Below are positions 35,554 to 44,757 of a stretch of 64,000 bases of DNA, piece after piece; within the stretch, counting starts at the first letter, position 1, and every line of letters starts with the position of its first letter. The notes under the pieces were generated by a model. The model was not told where the DNA came from. It worked only from the letters and a program-made list of their open reading frames with translations, and did no database searches. The stretch comes from DASVTR01 sp036382855 (lineage in GTDB: Bacteria; Acidobacteriota; Blastocatellia; Pyrinomonadales; Pyrinomonadaceae). The stretch is from assembly GCA_036382855.1 (NCBI GenBank), contig DASVPO010000033.1, forward strand, positions 248,001 to 312,000, given 5' to 3'. The position numbers and the translations under genes are program-made.

Positions 35554-36135
35554 ATGTCGAGTGATAGTGACGCCGTTTCTTCATCTTCGAGAGAGGCCGG
35601 TCGGCCAAGACTCGCGCGAGTGCTGTGGCTGCTGCCGCTGATATTTATCATACACGACGGCGAAGAACTGCTGACCATGCCGGGCTGGATTGCCAGTCAC
35701 CAGCAGGAACTTGCGCGGCTCGCCGCGATGAGCGACGTAGCGGCAGAGATGATTCGCTCGCTGCCCACAAATAGATCTCAAGTAGCTATTGCTATCGGCT
35801 TCATACTGCTTCTGTTTGTGTTGGTAACAACGGGCGCGTCTCTGTCAGGCATGCGCGGTTTCTGGCTCTACGCTTATGCAGGCTTACTGGGCGTACTGTT
35901 TCTACATGTGTTCACGCACATTGCACAGGCAATCCTCGTCGGCGGATATGCGCCCGGGGTAATCGGGGCGGTGGTAGCAATCATACCGGGCGCGCTCTAT
36001 CTCTATAAGAGGCTTTTTGAAGCGCAGTTGTTGACGTTGAAGTCAGCGGTAGTTTCGGCACTGATCGGCTTCGCTCTATTCGTTCCCGGTGCGATGTTGG
36101 CGCATCAGCTAGGGCGGCTGCTCGGCAGTGTTTAG
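35554..36135 (+). CDS. HXXEE-domain membrane protein
   Basis: 193 aa membrane protein. The name-giving motif is H-D-G-E-E in IIHDGEELLTMPGW (residues ~33-46), with a second His in FLHVFTHIAQ. About five membrane helices. HXXEE proteins are of unknown function; the conserved His/Glu residues suggest metal binding or an enzyme active site in the membrane. It fills the third cassette of the array. GC is higher than in the R-M cassette, so the cassettes have different origins. Confidence 0.8.
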   Translation: MSSDSDAVSSSSREAGRPRLARVLWLLPLIFIIHDGEELLTMPGWIASHQQELARLAAMSDVAAEMIRSLPTNRSQVAIAIGFILLLFVLVTTGASLSGMRGFWLYAYAGLLGVLFLHVFTHIAQAILVGGYAPGVIGAVVAIIPGALYLYKRLFEAQLLTLKSAVVSALIGFALFVPGAMLAHQLGRLLGSV

Positions 36136-36140
36136 CCGCC

Positions 36141-36542
36141 ATCTAACAGTTCATTCAACCAAAGCGGAAAGAGCTTGCTTGTCATTCTCAGGATTGAACT
36201 GCCTGAGACGATGCTTCCAAATCAGTTGGAGAATTGTTCGCCCCAAGGCGATTTGGCAACCCGCACAGTGCACGGTTTTCAGCGTGCGGTGAGCATCTTG
36301 TGTCATGCGGCGGCAGTGTGTTGCCGTGCGGCGAGAGCTTTTCATCGTGCGGCGGCAATGTTTTCTCATGCGGCGGCGATGTGTGAGCCTGCGGCGGGCG
36401 TTGAAGTGCGTGTGGTAGCAATCTGTTGGCGTGCGGCGGCGATGTGTCAGCGTGCGGCGGCAATCTTTTCGCGTGCGGTGACGATGTTTTGCTGTGCGGC
36501 GAGCATCGGTTGAAGCGCTGCGGGCGTTAATTATCGTGCTTT
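36141..36542 (+). other. Possible attC site 3, degenerate or split
   Basis: R'' ATCTAAC (36141-36147) followed by AGTTCATTCAACC matches the left half of site 1. The only plausible right half is CGGGCGTTAATT (R' around 36536-36542), nearly 400 bp away with the minisatellite between. Sites this long are not usual, so this is a decayed site or one expanded by the repeat. Confidence 0.35.
36281..36511. repeat. Eleven-unit 21-bp minisatellite
   Basis: Eleven consecutive units of exactly 21 bp, consensus near CGTGCGGCGGCAATGTTTTCT with 2-8 changes per unit. Because 21 is a multiple of 3, one plus and one minus frame stay open across it, with 7-residue repeats (RAAAMFS-like forward, PPHxxxL-like reverse). 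Neither frame has a convincing start or family, so it is listed as repeat, not gene. Confidence 0.85.
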
Positions 36543-36693
36543 AGTGGCTGTTTTTGTTGATTTTAATGCTTGATGACATGAAACGTGCAATAAATGGCAC
36601 GCGCGCAAAGGCTTTTGCGATGAGGGGCGTACTAATTACAGTCGTCCCTCTTTCTCTGTGCGTCCGGCGGCGTCCTGTGCGTTAGTCCGAGCC

Positions 36694-38139
36694 TTATTGC
36701 ACGGGGCGGGGGAAGCCTACGGGGCTGCGGTGGCCGTCTCTGTCAACGGCGCGCACGCCGAAGAAGTAGTTGTCCTTGGACATGCCCTTCATGGTGTAGC
36801 TGGTTGTTGTGCCGACCATGCGTGAATGTGTCCAGACGGGAGATGTCGTGTCGCGCCAGACAATCTCGTAGCCGGCGAGGTCGGGTTCGGTGTTGGCGGC
36901 CCAACGTAAGTCCGTGTCGTTGGTCAAACGCGCCGTCACGATGCCGACGGACTTCGGTGTGGCGGGAGCGAGCGCGAGGCTCGCAAGGGCGGCTGCGTTG
37001 ACGCGCGCTACCTGCGCTATGTAGTTGAAGTCAACGAACTGCGGCAGGTCGCCGTACTGCGTGCTGCCCTCGATGCGTACGTTCTGGTGTTGATGGCGGT
37101 AGTCTTCGTTAGGCTCTGTGAAGCGCACGGCAGCGAAGCCGCGCTCCAGAAACGGAATGTGATCGCCGCCGCGCAGATAACGGTCGCGACGGTAAACCAT
37201 CATCACCGTCATGTTGGGGACGTACGCGCCCGCAGCCTCCTTTATAAAGCGCGCAAGTTGCCTTGAACTCGAATCGTTCTCGCCGCCCACGCCCCTGCGC
37301 ACACGCGCCTCCGCCTCCGTTTCATTCGTCGGCACGCCCTCCGAAAAGACACGCAGCGTCGTCGTATCACGCACGCCGTTGCCGCCGAGAGAGTTGCCCA
37401 CAATGTCGTTTGTGAACATGCCCTCTATGTTCAACTTCTTCTGGCGTGCCTGTTCGGCGAAGTAGGTCGAACCCAACAAGCCCTGCTCCTCGCCCGCCAC
37501 CGCCATGAAGATAACCGTCGCGTCGAATCTCTGCTTTGACATCACGCGCGCCATCTCAAGGACGGCCGCGACACCAGACGCATCATCGTTTGCACCCGGC
37601 GCGTCACACACGGCATCGGTCGGACTCGTGCACATCGAATCGTAATGTCCGCTGACGACGTAAAGACGACTCTCGGAAGCGGCCTGCGTGCCGCGCAGTG
37701 TGGCGACGACGTTCGTGATGGTCGTCGGCTGCGGCACGCGCCCGCGCGGAGGCGGCTGCGCCTCCTGTAAGTAAGCCTGCTTCTCAACCGTCATCCGTCC
37801 GCCTGAACCGGCAGCGATCTTGCCAAACTCCGCATAGAGCCAGTCTCTCGCAGCACCTATGCCGCGCGTCGGATTATCCTGCGCCGAGAGAGTATTGCGC
37901 GTGCCGAAGGAAACCAGCGTGCGAATCGTCCGTTCAATGTTGCGCGCGTCAATCTCCCTCATCATACGCGCAATCGTTGCGTCCCTGCCGCCAACGCCCG
38001 CACGCTCCGCACCCTCACTCGCTCCCGCGCGCCGCACCCCACGCCGCCCCTGCGCCTGACCTCTCAACGCGACACCATTCACAAAGCCCGCCAACACAAG
38101 CCACACAACAAGCGCGCGAACAGCACAGGCCCTTCTCAT
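36694..38139 (-). CDS. Exported M28-family zinc aminopeptidase
   Basis: 481 aa from ATG 38139 (GGGAGG upstream; the TTG at 38148 is less likely). Signal peptide at ~8-30. Zinc-site motifs: HYDS, the shared Asp in GANDDASG, general-base AGEEQG, a later Asp (TNDIVG) and the last His in RGGDHIPF. The C-terminal ~90 residues are a fibronectin type III-like domain (DLRWAANTEPDLAGYEIVWRD). A secreted or periplasmic peptidase for amino acid scavenging. It stands alone. Confidence 0.88.
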   Translation of the reverse strand: MRRACAVRALVVWLVLAGFVNGVALRGQAQGRRGVRRAGASEGAERAGVGGRDATIARMMREIDARNIERTIRTLVSFGTRNTLSAQDNPTRGIGAARDWLYAEFGKIAAGSGGRMTVEKQAYLQEAQPPPRGRVPQPTTITNVVATLRGTQAASESRLYVVSGHYDSMCTSPTDAVCDAPGANDDASGVAAVLEMARVMSKQRFDATVIFMAVAGEEQGLLGSTYFAEQARQKKLNIEGMFTNDIVGNSLGGNGVRDTTTLRVFSEGVPTNETEAEARVRRGVGGENDSSSRQLARFIKEAAGAYVPNMTVMMVYRRDRYLRGGDHIPFLERGFAAVRFTEPNEDYRHQHQNVRIEGSTQYGDLPQFVDFNYIAQVARVNAAALASLALAPATPKSVGIVTARLTNDTDLRWAANTEPDLAGYEIVWRDTTSPVWTHSRMVGTTTSYTMKGMSKDNYFFGVRAVDRDGHRSPVGFPRPVQ

Positions 38140-38230
38140 CCCTCTCAACCTCCCTCAGTTGTTACCTGTAATCAACAGCGAAGCGAGAACTAAAGTAACG
38201 CGAAGAGGAGCGCGTAAGCAATAGTAAAAC

Positions 38231-38520
38231 AGTGATGAGTGATGAGTGATGAGTGATGAGTTAAAAGAAAGAAGTGATGAGCGGCGAGCGATGAATCCGG
38301 CAAAGCAGGTGCATGAGGATGAATAGCGAATGGCGTGTGATGGATGGCGAGTAATGAGCGATGGGCGATGAGTAACGAGAGACGAGTGATGGGTAACAAG
38401 AGATGAGTGATGGGTAACGAGGCATGAGCGATGAGTAACGATGGATGAGCAGCAAGCCATCTGCTTTAACTCATCACTCATTACTCATCACTCATCACTT
38501 CTTGTTAGTCACTCGTCACT
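38231..38520. repeat. Long tandem-unit array with inverted arms, unit GATGAGT
   Basis: About 30 bp of clean GATGAGT heptamers (38232-38261), then some 200 bp of degenerate relatives (GATGGGT, GATGAGC, GAGTAAC and others), then the complementary arm 38469-38498. The clean arms pair with one mismatch in 30. The right arm is identical to that of the 22.2-kb element and both share an AAAACAGTGATGAG edge, so they are copies of one element that grew here. Confidence 0.88.
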
Positions 38521-39849
38521 TCAGTAAATCCTGTACGCTCGTTTCTTCCAGACGATGATGACGACGCCGCCGAGTTGGTCTGCGATGGCGCGTATGCCGG
38601 GTTCGTCTGCGACGAGTGCGCGGTATTGTTCGGAGCCGCGCGAGACGTTGATGGTCGCGCGCGAAGAGTTGTATGAAGTGTCAACCCATGCTCCGCCCCG
38701 TCGTCTGAACTGTCGCCCGCCCGCGCTCCTTGTCTCGACCGTGCCGTCGTCTCTTCTGTCTGGGCCAGCCGTATCCTCTTCCCTCGAACGACCCTCTTCT
38801 GCTTTGCTGCTGCGTCCCAGACGCTCGCGCGTGCCGCTTCTCTGCGCACGGCTCGCGGCAGGGGCTTGATCGTTTGCGGCTGGCGTATCGCGCATGATGC
38901 CGCCGACGGACGTAGCCGTAGAAGGTCTGGCCGTCTTAGCCTTCTCACCAAACTCGCCCGACTTGCGCGCCTCGTCTTCATCTGCGCGCCTGTCGTTGTT
39001 AACCGAAGGCCGCGCCGCGGGAGGAGCACTAACGGGCGGAGCAGTCTTCGCCATCGAAACTGTCTCGTCAGTATCGCGCGGCTGTTGGATTACATCGGTG
39101 CTGGGAGCGGTCTGCTGCGCAGGCTTCGGCTCGGCAGGCTGCGCAGGCGTCTTCGACTCCGGCTCAGCATCCTTCTTATCCGCCTGATACTCCGCTGCCG
39201 CAGTCCCCGTCGTCGCGGCCTCCTGCCGCTGCTCGCTGACGGACGCATTAGTGTTCACGTTAAGCGTGCCGCCTGCGTTGTTGGCTGTCGCAGTCGTGCC
39301 AGCAGCCGGTTGATTTGTCCGCTCACCCACGCTCGACGGCGCTGCCGCCGAGTTCTGCGCAGGCTCTCTGGTCCGCTCATTCTGTGCGACGAAACTATCC
39401 TGCCTGCGCTCGCGCAACGCGACGAAAGCGACGACCATCACCAACAACAACGCGAACGCCGGAACGCCATAACGCAACACCGGCGGCGAAAAGAGCGCGG
39501 CCAGCCATTCGCGCCAAGAGCGTGAGCTACCGGCTGCGACTGCCGTGTGCGTGCTCGGCTGCACAGCGACGTTTGCCGCCAGCGTTAGCTTAGTGACCAG
39601 ACCGCGACACTCATCGCAGTCCGCAAGGTGCGAGAAATAACGAGAGCGCGCCGCCTCGGATAAAGCACCCTCTGCATAAGCGTTCATCTCGTCCGCGTCC
39701 AGATGCGCGCCGCCCGCAAGAGATGCAGCCGCCCTCTCATCATTACTCGTCCCGCGCTCAGCCTCCGAGCCCGTGGACGCAAGTTCGCCCTTGCGCCGCG
39801 CATGGCGACGGAGCAGGCGCTCCATTTCTGTGTCCGTTTCAAACTTCAT
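38521..39849 (-). CDS. Zinc-finger anti-sigma factor-like membrane protein
   Basis: 442 aa. The N-terminal ~110 residues hold an anti-sigma zinc finger: HLDADEMNAYAEGALSE then SHLADCDECRGLV (His-x3-Cys-x2-Cys). A single membrane helix follows (YGVPAFALLLVMVVAFVAL). The ~250-residue exported part is low complexity, rich in Ala/Thr/Glu/Pro, ending in a small globular C-terminus (VDTSYNSSRATINV ... VVIIVWKKRAYRIY). The sigma gene lies 97 bp upstream on the same strand, as in sigma/anti-sigma pairs. Confidence 0.82.
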   Translation of the reverse strand: MKFETDTEMERLLRRHARRKGELASTGSEAERGTSNDERAAASLAGGAHLDADEMNAYAEGALSEAARSRYFSHLADCDECRGLVTKLTLAANVAVQPSTHTAVAAGSSRSWREWLAALFSPPVLRYGVPAFALLLVMVVAFVALRERRQDSFVAQNERTREPAQNSAAAPSSVGERTNQPAAGTTATANNAGGTLNVNTNASVSEQRQEAATTGTAAAEYQADKKDAEPESKTPAQPAEPKPAQQTAPSTDVIQQPRDTDETVSMAKTAPPVSAPPAARPSVNNDRRADEDEARKSGEFGEKAKTARPSTATSVGGIMRDTPAANDQAPAASRAQRSGTRERLGRSSKAEEGRSREEDTAGPDRRDDGTVETRSAGGRQFRRRGGAWVDTSYNSSRATINVSRGSEQYRALVADEPGIRAIADQLGGVVIIVWKKRAYRIY

Positions 39850-39946
39850 TAGCTTCTAACGCTTGGCGCTCTCTAACGTTCTGCCAGCTTAAGAACGACC
39901 TTACCTTCGTTTGCTTGCGGCCTCAACCCTTCCGCTCACTTAAAAG

Positions 39947-40903
39947 CTACTCGCCCTGCTGCTGATGCTTCTCCGCAGCGATTGCTTCGGTCGTCAGCAT
40001 CAACTCCAGATCGGAATCCAGATGCGCCGCGGCCTCCGTGAGCGAGCGCGCCGTCTCGCTCTGCGTCCAGCCGTGTTCCTTAATCAGAATCCCTTCAACT
40101 CTCCGCCGCACCTCCGCGTGTATACGCGTCAGGCGACGACTCGCCGTTGCTTCGTGCACGCCCAGCACCGCGCCTGCCTCACGCAGGCGCAGCCCGTCAA
40201 AATAGTAGAGCTTGACGAGCAGGCGATCTTCGGGCCCAAGCTCGCCGAGTGCCTCCGCCAGAGCAGCTTCGACGGCCTGCGCAGCACGATTCTCTGAGAG
40301 CGCGTGCTCAGGGTCGGGCGCTGAAGAAGTCGCGCTGAAGGATTCATCGCCGTGCTGCGAATCGCGCGCAAGACGGTCGAAGTCCGCGTCCTCTTCCGTC
40401 TGCACGAGGCGTGCGCTCTTGCGGTGCTGGTCAACGGCGAGTTGGCCGACGACTGCGCGCAGCCATCCGCCGAGGCTGCCGCGACCCGAATAGTAAGCAA
40501 TCTTTCCGGCGGGCCTGCCATCATCGCGCACGCGCAGGCCGTGCAGCTCAGCCCAGATGGATTGGGCCAAATCCTCTGCCGCATCCTCGTTCGCGGCAGC
40601 CTGTCGCGCCGCCGAGCGCACAGTCGCACCGAAGCGTTCAACCAGATCACTCCAAGCGCCCTGATCGCCCCTCTCGCAGGCCACAATCAAACAGAGGTCG
40701 TCTGCATGCAGTGCGTCAACAAACTCGCCTACGGCTTGCGCCGGAGCGTCAGGCTCAGACGCAAACAGATACTTCTCCAGCGCTGCGCGCACGCGCGGCA
40801 CAAGCGCGTCCGTATCCAGCGCGCGCGCATCCGCTGCACGCGCCAGCAGCCGCTTCGTGCCCTCTACAATCAGCTTTTCCGTCTCTGTGTTTCTCTGGCT
40901 CAC
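39947..40903 (-). CDS. ECF-type RNA polymerase sigma factor
   Basis: 318 aa, longer than a typical ECF factor because of ~75 extra N-terminal residues and a ~45-residue C-terminal tail. Region 2 (DLVERFGATVRSAARQAAANEDAAEDLAQSIW) and region 4 (LGPEDRLLVKLYYFDGLRLREAGAVLGVHEATASRRL) are clear. GTG start at 40903. Controls an unknown regulon, presumably released by the membrane protein encoded just downstream. Confidence 0.85.
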   Translation of the reverse strand: MSQRNTETEKLIVEGTKRLLARAADARALDTDALVPRVRAALEKYLFASEPDAPAQAVGEFVDALHADDLCLIVACERGDQGAWSDLVERFGATVRSAARQAAANEDAAEDLAQSIWAELHGLRVRDDGRPAGKIAYYSGRGSLGGWLRAVVGQLAVDQHRKSARLVQTEEDADFDRLARDSQHGDESFSATSSAPDPEHALSENRAAQAVEAALAEALGELGPEDRLLVKLYYFDGLRLREAGAVLGVHEATASRRLTRIHAEVRRRVEGILIKEHGWTQSETARSLTEAAAHLDSDLELMLTTEAIAAEKHQQQGE

Positions 40904-41273
40904 GGAGGCTTCAAGTGTTCACCCGCTGGATTGAATCCTATGCTATCACGAACCGGCCTCTTTCCGGCCGTCTTAAGTATGCGACGAGAGAGCTTGAGAC
41001 TGTTGCTGACCTGCGCGCCCTCGCTCTTCAGGGACGGCGGACGGATAAGGTGGAGCGCGAACGTTCTATTGCTCTACGGTGTTGAAGTGTGGCTACCTGT
41101 TGATGTACGATGCACGAAAATTAACGCATCTACGTCGTCACGCGTCGTTCTGAATAATGGGTTATGGTGGCTGCTCTGAAGGGCCGCCGGAATGACAACC
41201 AGTTTCAGCCTCGTCGCATCATATTCAGGCTCTTCAATCAAAAAGGGCCTGAGATTCTTGGGAGGGACGCTCA
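40904..41273. other. 370-bp divergent intergenic region
   Basis: Separates the divergent sigma-factor and TPR genes and must carry both promoters, but no good -35/-10 pair is visible. No gene or repeat is supported. Confidence 0.4.
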
Positions 41274-42659
41274 ATGTATCGCAAACATTTTTTCTACTCT
41301 CTGGCAATCGTCGCCGCGCTCCTGTTCAGCGCTCTGGCGGCATCCGCACAAACCGGCCAACTGCGCGGTCAGGTGATGATAGTTGAAGCCGACGGGAAGA
41401 ACGTTCCTGCGGCAGGCGCGCAAATAGACGTTTACCGCACGGACGTTGCCGCCAAATACAGCACCAAGGCAGACAAGAAAGGCAGTTTCGTCTTTGCCGG
41501 ACTGCCCTACGTCGGCGAGTATGTCATTGCAGCCAGCGCCCCAAACGCGCGGCCCGATATTCTCTCAGGCGTCAAGGTCGGGCGCGAAGGTGAGTATAAA
41601 CTGAACCTACGGCCGGGCGATGGCAAGCGTCTGACGGAGGACGAAGTGAGGGGCATGGGCCGCTCCGTGCCAGCCACCACGGGCGGCGGCAGCACCAGCG
41701 GCAGCACAACCAGCAGCGGCGCAACCCCGTCTGAAAGCGCCGCAGACCGCAAAAAGCGCGAAGAACTGGAAGCCAAAAATAAAGAGATCGCGGCTGCCAA
41801 TGAAAAGAACCAGAAGATCAACGAGATTATTACCCGTACCTTCAAGGCCGGAAACGATGCTCTCACGCTCGGCACAGACGCCTCGAAAGCGAGAAAGCGC
41901 GACGAAGCCATCAATCATTACAGCACGGCCATCACACAGTATAGCGAAGGCATCGCGGCCGACCCTGAGCAGCCAGCCCTTCTAACAAACAGGTCAATCG
42001 CGTTTAGAGCGCGCGGCGTCGAGCGTTTCAACTCGGCCATCGAATCAAAAGATGACGCCGCTAAATCTTCAAACCTCGAAGGAGCTAAAAAAGATTTCAA
42101 AGATGCCGTTGAATCCGCCGATCAGGCCATCAAACTCCTGAAAGCTCAGACAGCGCCCGCGCCAACCGATGCGGCTGCTCTGAAGGCATATAACGGCAAT
42201 AAGCTTTCGGCCCTCTCCGCACGCGCGGAAGCGATGAGGCTCTTCGTTTCAAAGACAGACCAGACACAGGCTGAGGCCGGAATCGCTGCCTACGAAGAAT
42301 ATCTGGCAGCCGAAACCGATGAAGCGAAGAAATCGAAGGCCCAGATGGACGCGGCCAAGATGCTCTTCGAGGCAAACGCCTTCGACAGGGCCGTGACGGA
42401 ATACCAGAAGATTCTGACCACTAACCCGGACAACGTTGATGCGCTCGTCTACGCGGGCCTCTCGCTCATCAACGTCGGCTACTCGACCAACGATAAGGCC
42501 AAATTCCAGGAGGGAGCCAACTACCTGCAACGTTTTGTTGATAAAGCTCCCGAAACCCATTCCCTGAAGGCCGACGCCAAGGCCGTGCTGGAAAACATTA
42601 AGGCCCAGCAAAATATCAAGCCCGAAAAGCCTGCCAGCGGCGGCCGTCGTCGTGGCTAA
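41274..42659 (+). CDS. Exported protein with CarboxypepD-like and TPR domains
   Basis: 461 aa. Signal peptide at 1-25 (ending ASAQ). Residues ~28-115 resemble a carboxypeptidase regulatory-like beta domain (LRGQVMIVEADGKNVPAAGAQIDVY). A Gly/Ser/Thr linker and a coiled coil (~150-190) lead into TPR-like helices (~190-450), including YSEGIAADPEQPALLTNRSIAF and AVTEYQKILTTNPDNVDALVYAGLSLINVG. ATG 41274 has GGGAGGG eight bases upstream. A protein-protein interaction role in the envelope is likely. A strong terminator follows, so it is its own unit. Confidence 0.75.
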   Translation: MYRKHFFYSLAIVAALLFSALAASAQTGQLRGQVMIVEADGKNVPAAGAQIDVYRTDVAAKYSTKADKKGSFVFAGLPYVGEYVIAASAPNARPDILSGVKVGREGEYKLNLRPGDGKRLTEDEVRGMGRSVPATTGGGSTSGSTTSSGATPSESAADRKKREELEAKNKEIAAANEKNQKINEIITRTFKAGNDALTLGTDASKARKRDEAINHYSTAITQYSEGIAADPEQPALLTNRSIAFRARGVERFNSAIESKDDAAKSSNLEGAKKDFKDAVESADQAIKLLKAQTAPAPTDAAALKAYNGNKLSALSARAEAMRLFVSKTDQTQAEAGIAAYEEYLAAETDEAKKSKAQMDAAKMLFEANAFDRAVTEYQKILTTNPDNVDALVYAGLSLINVGYSTNDKAKFQEGANYLQRFVDKAPETHSLKADAKAVLENIKAQQNIKPEKPASGGRRRG

Positions 42660-42691
42660 TCCCTAAATTTCCTAACTTACGCAAAACAAAG

Positions 42692-42728
42692 GGCCGTGCT
42701 CGATAAGCGACTAGCTTTGAGCACGGCC
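42692..42728 (+). terminator. Terminator of the TPR gene
   Basis: 10-bp perfect stem GGCCGTGCTC/GAGCACGGCC, 17-nt loop, followed by TTTG on the plus strand. Confidence 0.82.
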
Positions 42729-42762
42729 TTTGCGCGTCAATCTGACCGAGTAAATTATCATC

Positions 42763-42792
42763 TTGACACTCGACTGAGTTAAAAGATAATAT
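42763..42792 (+). promoter_or_regulatory. Promoter of the pil gene cluster
   Basis: TTGACA (42763-42768), 18-bp spacer, TAATAT (42787-42792). A strong sigma70-type promoter between the TPR terminator and pilB, predicting a leader of about 130 nt. Confidence 0.7.
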
Positions 42793-42925
42793 GCCAGTTG
42801 CAACGGTGCTAAACACCGTTTGCCTTGTCTGTTGCATCTCTTTACCGCAACGGACAATCGGCCAAGTCCGCCACTAACCCCTTCCTTGTTGAAATGTTTC
42901 GCAGCTAAATGGAACTTCAGAAACG

Positions 42926-44743
42926 ATGTCAGCCAAATTAGGCGAAATTCTCGTCCGCGAAAATCTGCTAACTCCGCAGCAATTGCGTGAAGCCCTAGAC
43001 TACCAGCGCGAGCATGGCGGTCGCCTCGGATTCAACCTCGTCAAGCTCGGGCTGGTCTCCGACGATACCATCACGACGGTGCTCTCCAGACAGTACGGCG
43101 TCCCCTCCGTCAATCTGGAATTGTTCGACATCGAAGATTCCGTGATTCGCCTGATTCCGCAGGAGGTGGCACAGAAATATTTTGTGCTGCCGCTCTCTAG
43201 AGTCGGCGCAACCCTGACGCTGGCGATGGTTGACCCGACCAACGTCTTCGCGATGGACGACATAAAGTTTATGACGGGCCTCAACATCGAGCCGGTCGTC
43301 GTTTCGGAAGCGAGCGTGCAGGAAGCCATCACGAAGTATTACCAGATTTCACGCGAGATAGAGTTGGCTGCGGAAGCCGAAGTCGTCGTCGAAGGCATGA
43401 ACGGCAAGGGCTATGGCGGCAACGGCAACGGCCATAACAGCATTACTAACGCAGACCTTGTCTCGCTCGGCAGTCTCGATTTCAGCCATGCAGACGACGC
43501 CGCAGACAATCTCGAAGTCATAGAAGACAACGAGGAGATTGACCTCTCAAGCCTCGCGCGTATGAGCGAGGACGCGCCCGTCGTCCGGCTCGTCAACGTG
43601 CTGATGGTTGACGCGCTCCGTCGCGGCGCTTCCGACATTCACATAGAGCCTTACGAAAAAGAGTTGCGCATCCGTTTCCGTATTGACGGCGTGCTCTACG
43701 ACATCATGCATCCCCCTTTGAAGATGAGAGATGCGCTTATCTCGCGCCTTAAGATTATGTCCAAGCTGGACATCTCGGAAAAGCGCCTTCCGCAGGATGG
43801 TCGCATCAAGATCAAGGTCAAGGTCGAAGCACGCTCGCGCGAGTTGGACTTCCGCGTCTCAACGCTCCCCACATTGTTTGGCGAAAAAGTCGTGCTCCGC
43901 CTGCTCGATAAAGAGAACCTGATGCTGGATATGACGAAGCTCGGCTTTGAGCCGGAATCGCTCGTCAAATTCCAGCGCAACATCTCAAGGCCCTACGGCA
44001 TGGTGCTCGTCACAGGCCCGACCGGCTCTGGTAAGACCAACACGCTCTATTCCGCACTGCAATCCCTGAACACGACCGCCACCAACATTATGACGGCCGA
44101 AGACCCCGTCGAGTTTAACCTCGCGGGCATCAATCAGGTGCAGATGAAAGAGCAAATCGGGCTTAACTTCGCGGCCGCCCTCCGTTCCTTCCTGCGTCAG
44201 GACCCGAACATCATCCTCGTCGGCGAAATACGCGACTTCGAGACCGCCGAAATCGCCATCAAGGCCGCGCTCACGGGCCACCTCGTCCTCTCCACCCTTC
44301 ACACCAACGACGCGCCTTCCACAATCTCGCGTCTGATGAACATGGGTATAGAGCCTTTCTTGGTTGCCACCTCTGTAAACCTGATTCAGGCGCAGCGTCT
44401 CATCCGCCGCATCTGCAAAGACTGCAAGACGGAGCAGCCGATGCCGCCCGAAGCACTGCTCGAAGTCGGCTTCACGGCCGACGAAGCGCAGCACATGAAG
44501 ACCTACAAAGGCAAGGGTTGCCAGACCTGCAACAACACAGGCTACAAGGGGCGGGTCGGTCTTTACGAAGTAATGGAAGTGACGGACGACATACGCGAGT
44601 TGATTCTCATCGGCGCGTCGGCCCTTGAGCTACGCAAGAAGGCCATTGACGATGGAATGATTACGCTGCGCGAGTCGGGTCTGCACAAAATAAGAAACGG
44701 AATTACCACCCTCGAAGAAGTCGTGCGGGAGACGGTGGCTTGA
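42926..44743 (+). CDS. pilB: Type IV pilus extension ATPase
   Basis: 605 aa. Powers pilus assembly. N-terminal MshE-like domain (LGEILVRENLLTPQQLREAL), Walker A GPTGSGKT near residue 365, Asp box and Walker B (LVGEIRDFETAEIAIKAALTGHLVLSTLHTNDA), and the tetracysteine zinc motif (ICKDC then CQTC). All features are those of PilB. A small exported protein gene follows after 14 bp, then pilT. Confidence 0.95.
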   Translation: MSAKLGEILVRENLLTPQQLREALDYQREHGGRLGFNLVKLGLVSDDTITTVLSRQYGVPSVNLELFDIEDSVIRLIPQEVAQKYFVLPLSRVGATLTLAMVDPTNVFAMDDIKFMTGLNIEPVVVSEASVQEAITKYYQISREIELAAEAEVVVEGMNGKGYGGNGNGHNSITNADLVSLGSLDFSHADDAADNLEVIEDNEEIDLSSLARMSEDAPVVRLVNVLMVDALRRGASDIHIEPYEKELRIRFRIDGVLYDIMHPPLKMRDALISRLKIMSKLDISEKRLPQDGRIKIKVKVEARSRELDFRVSTLPTLFGEKVVLRLLDKENLMLDMTKLGFEPESLVKFQRNISRPYGMVLVTGPTGSGKTNTLYSALQSLNTTATNIMTAEDPVEFNLAGINQVQMKEQIGLNFAAALRSFLRQDPNIILVGEIRDFETAEIAIKAALTGHLVLSTLHTNDAPSTISRLMNMGIEPFLVATSVNLIQAQRLIRRICKDCKTEQPMPPEALLEVGFTADEAQHMKTYKGKGCQTCNNTGYKGRVGLYEVMEVTDDIRELILIGASALELRKKAIDDGMITLRESGLHKIRNGITTLEEVVRETVA

Positions 44744-44757
44744 GGAGCTAGGAAATT

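Noticed and set aside
36175..36513. Protein genes across the 21-bp minisatellite
   Set aside because: Both strands are open only because the period is a multiple of three; no family, no convincing start.
38155..38481. Several minus-strand frames in the 38.2-38.5 kb repeat
   Set aside because: They translate the heptamer array into Ser/His/Leu repeats and have no start site.
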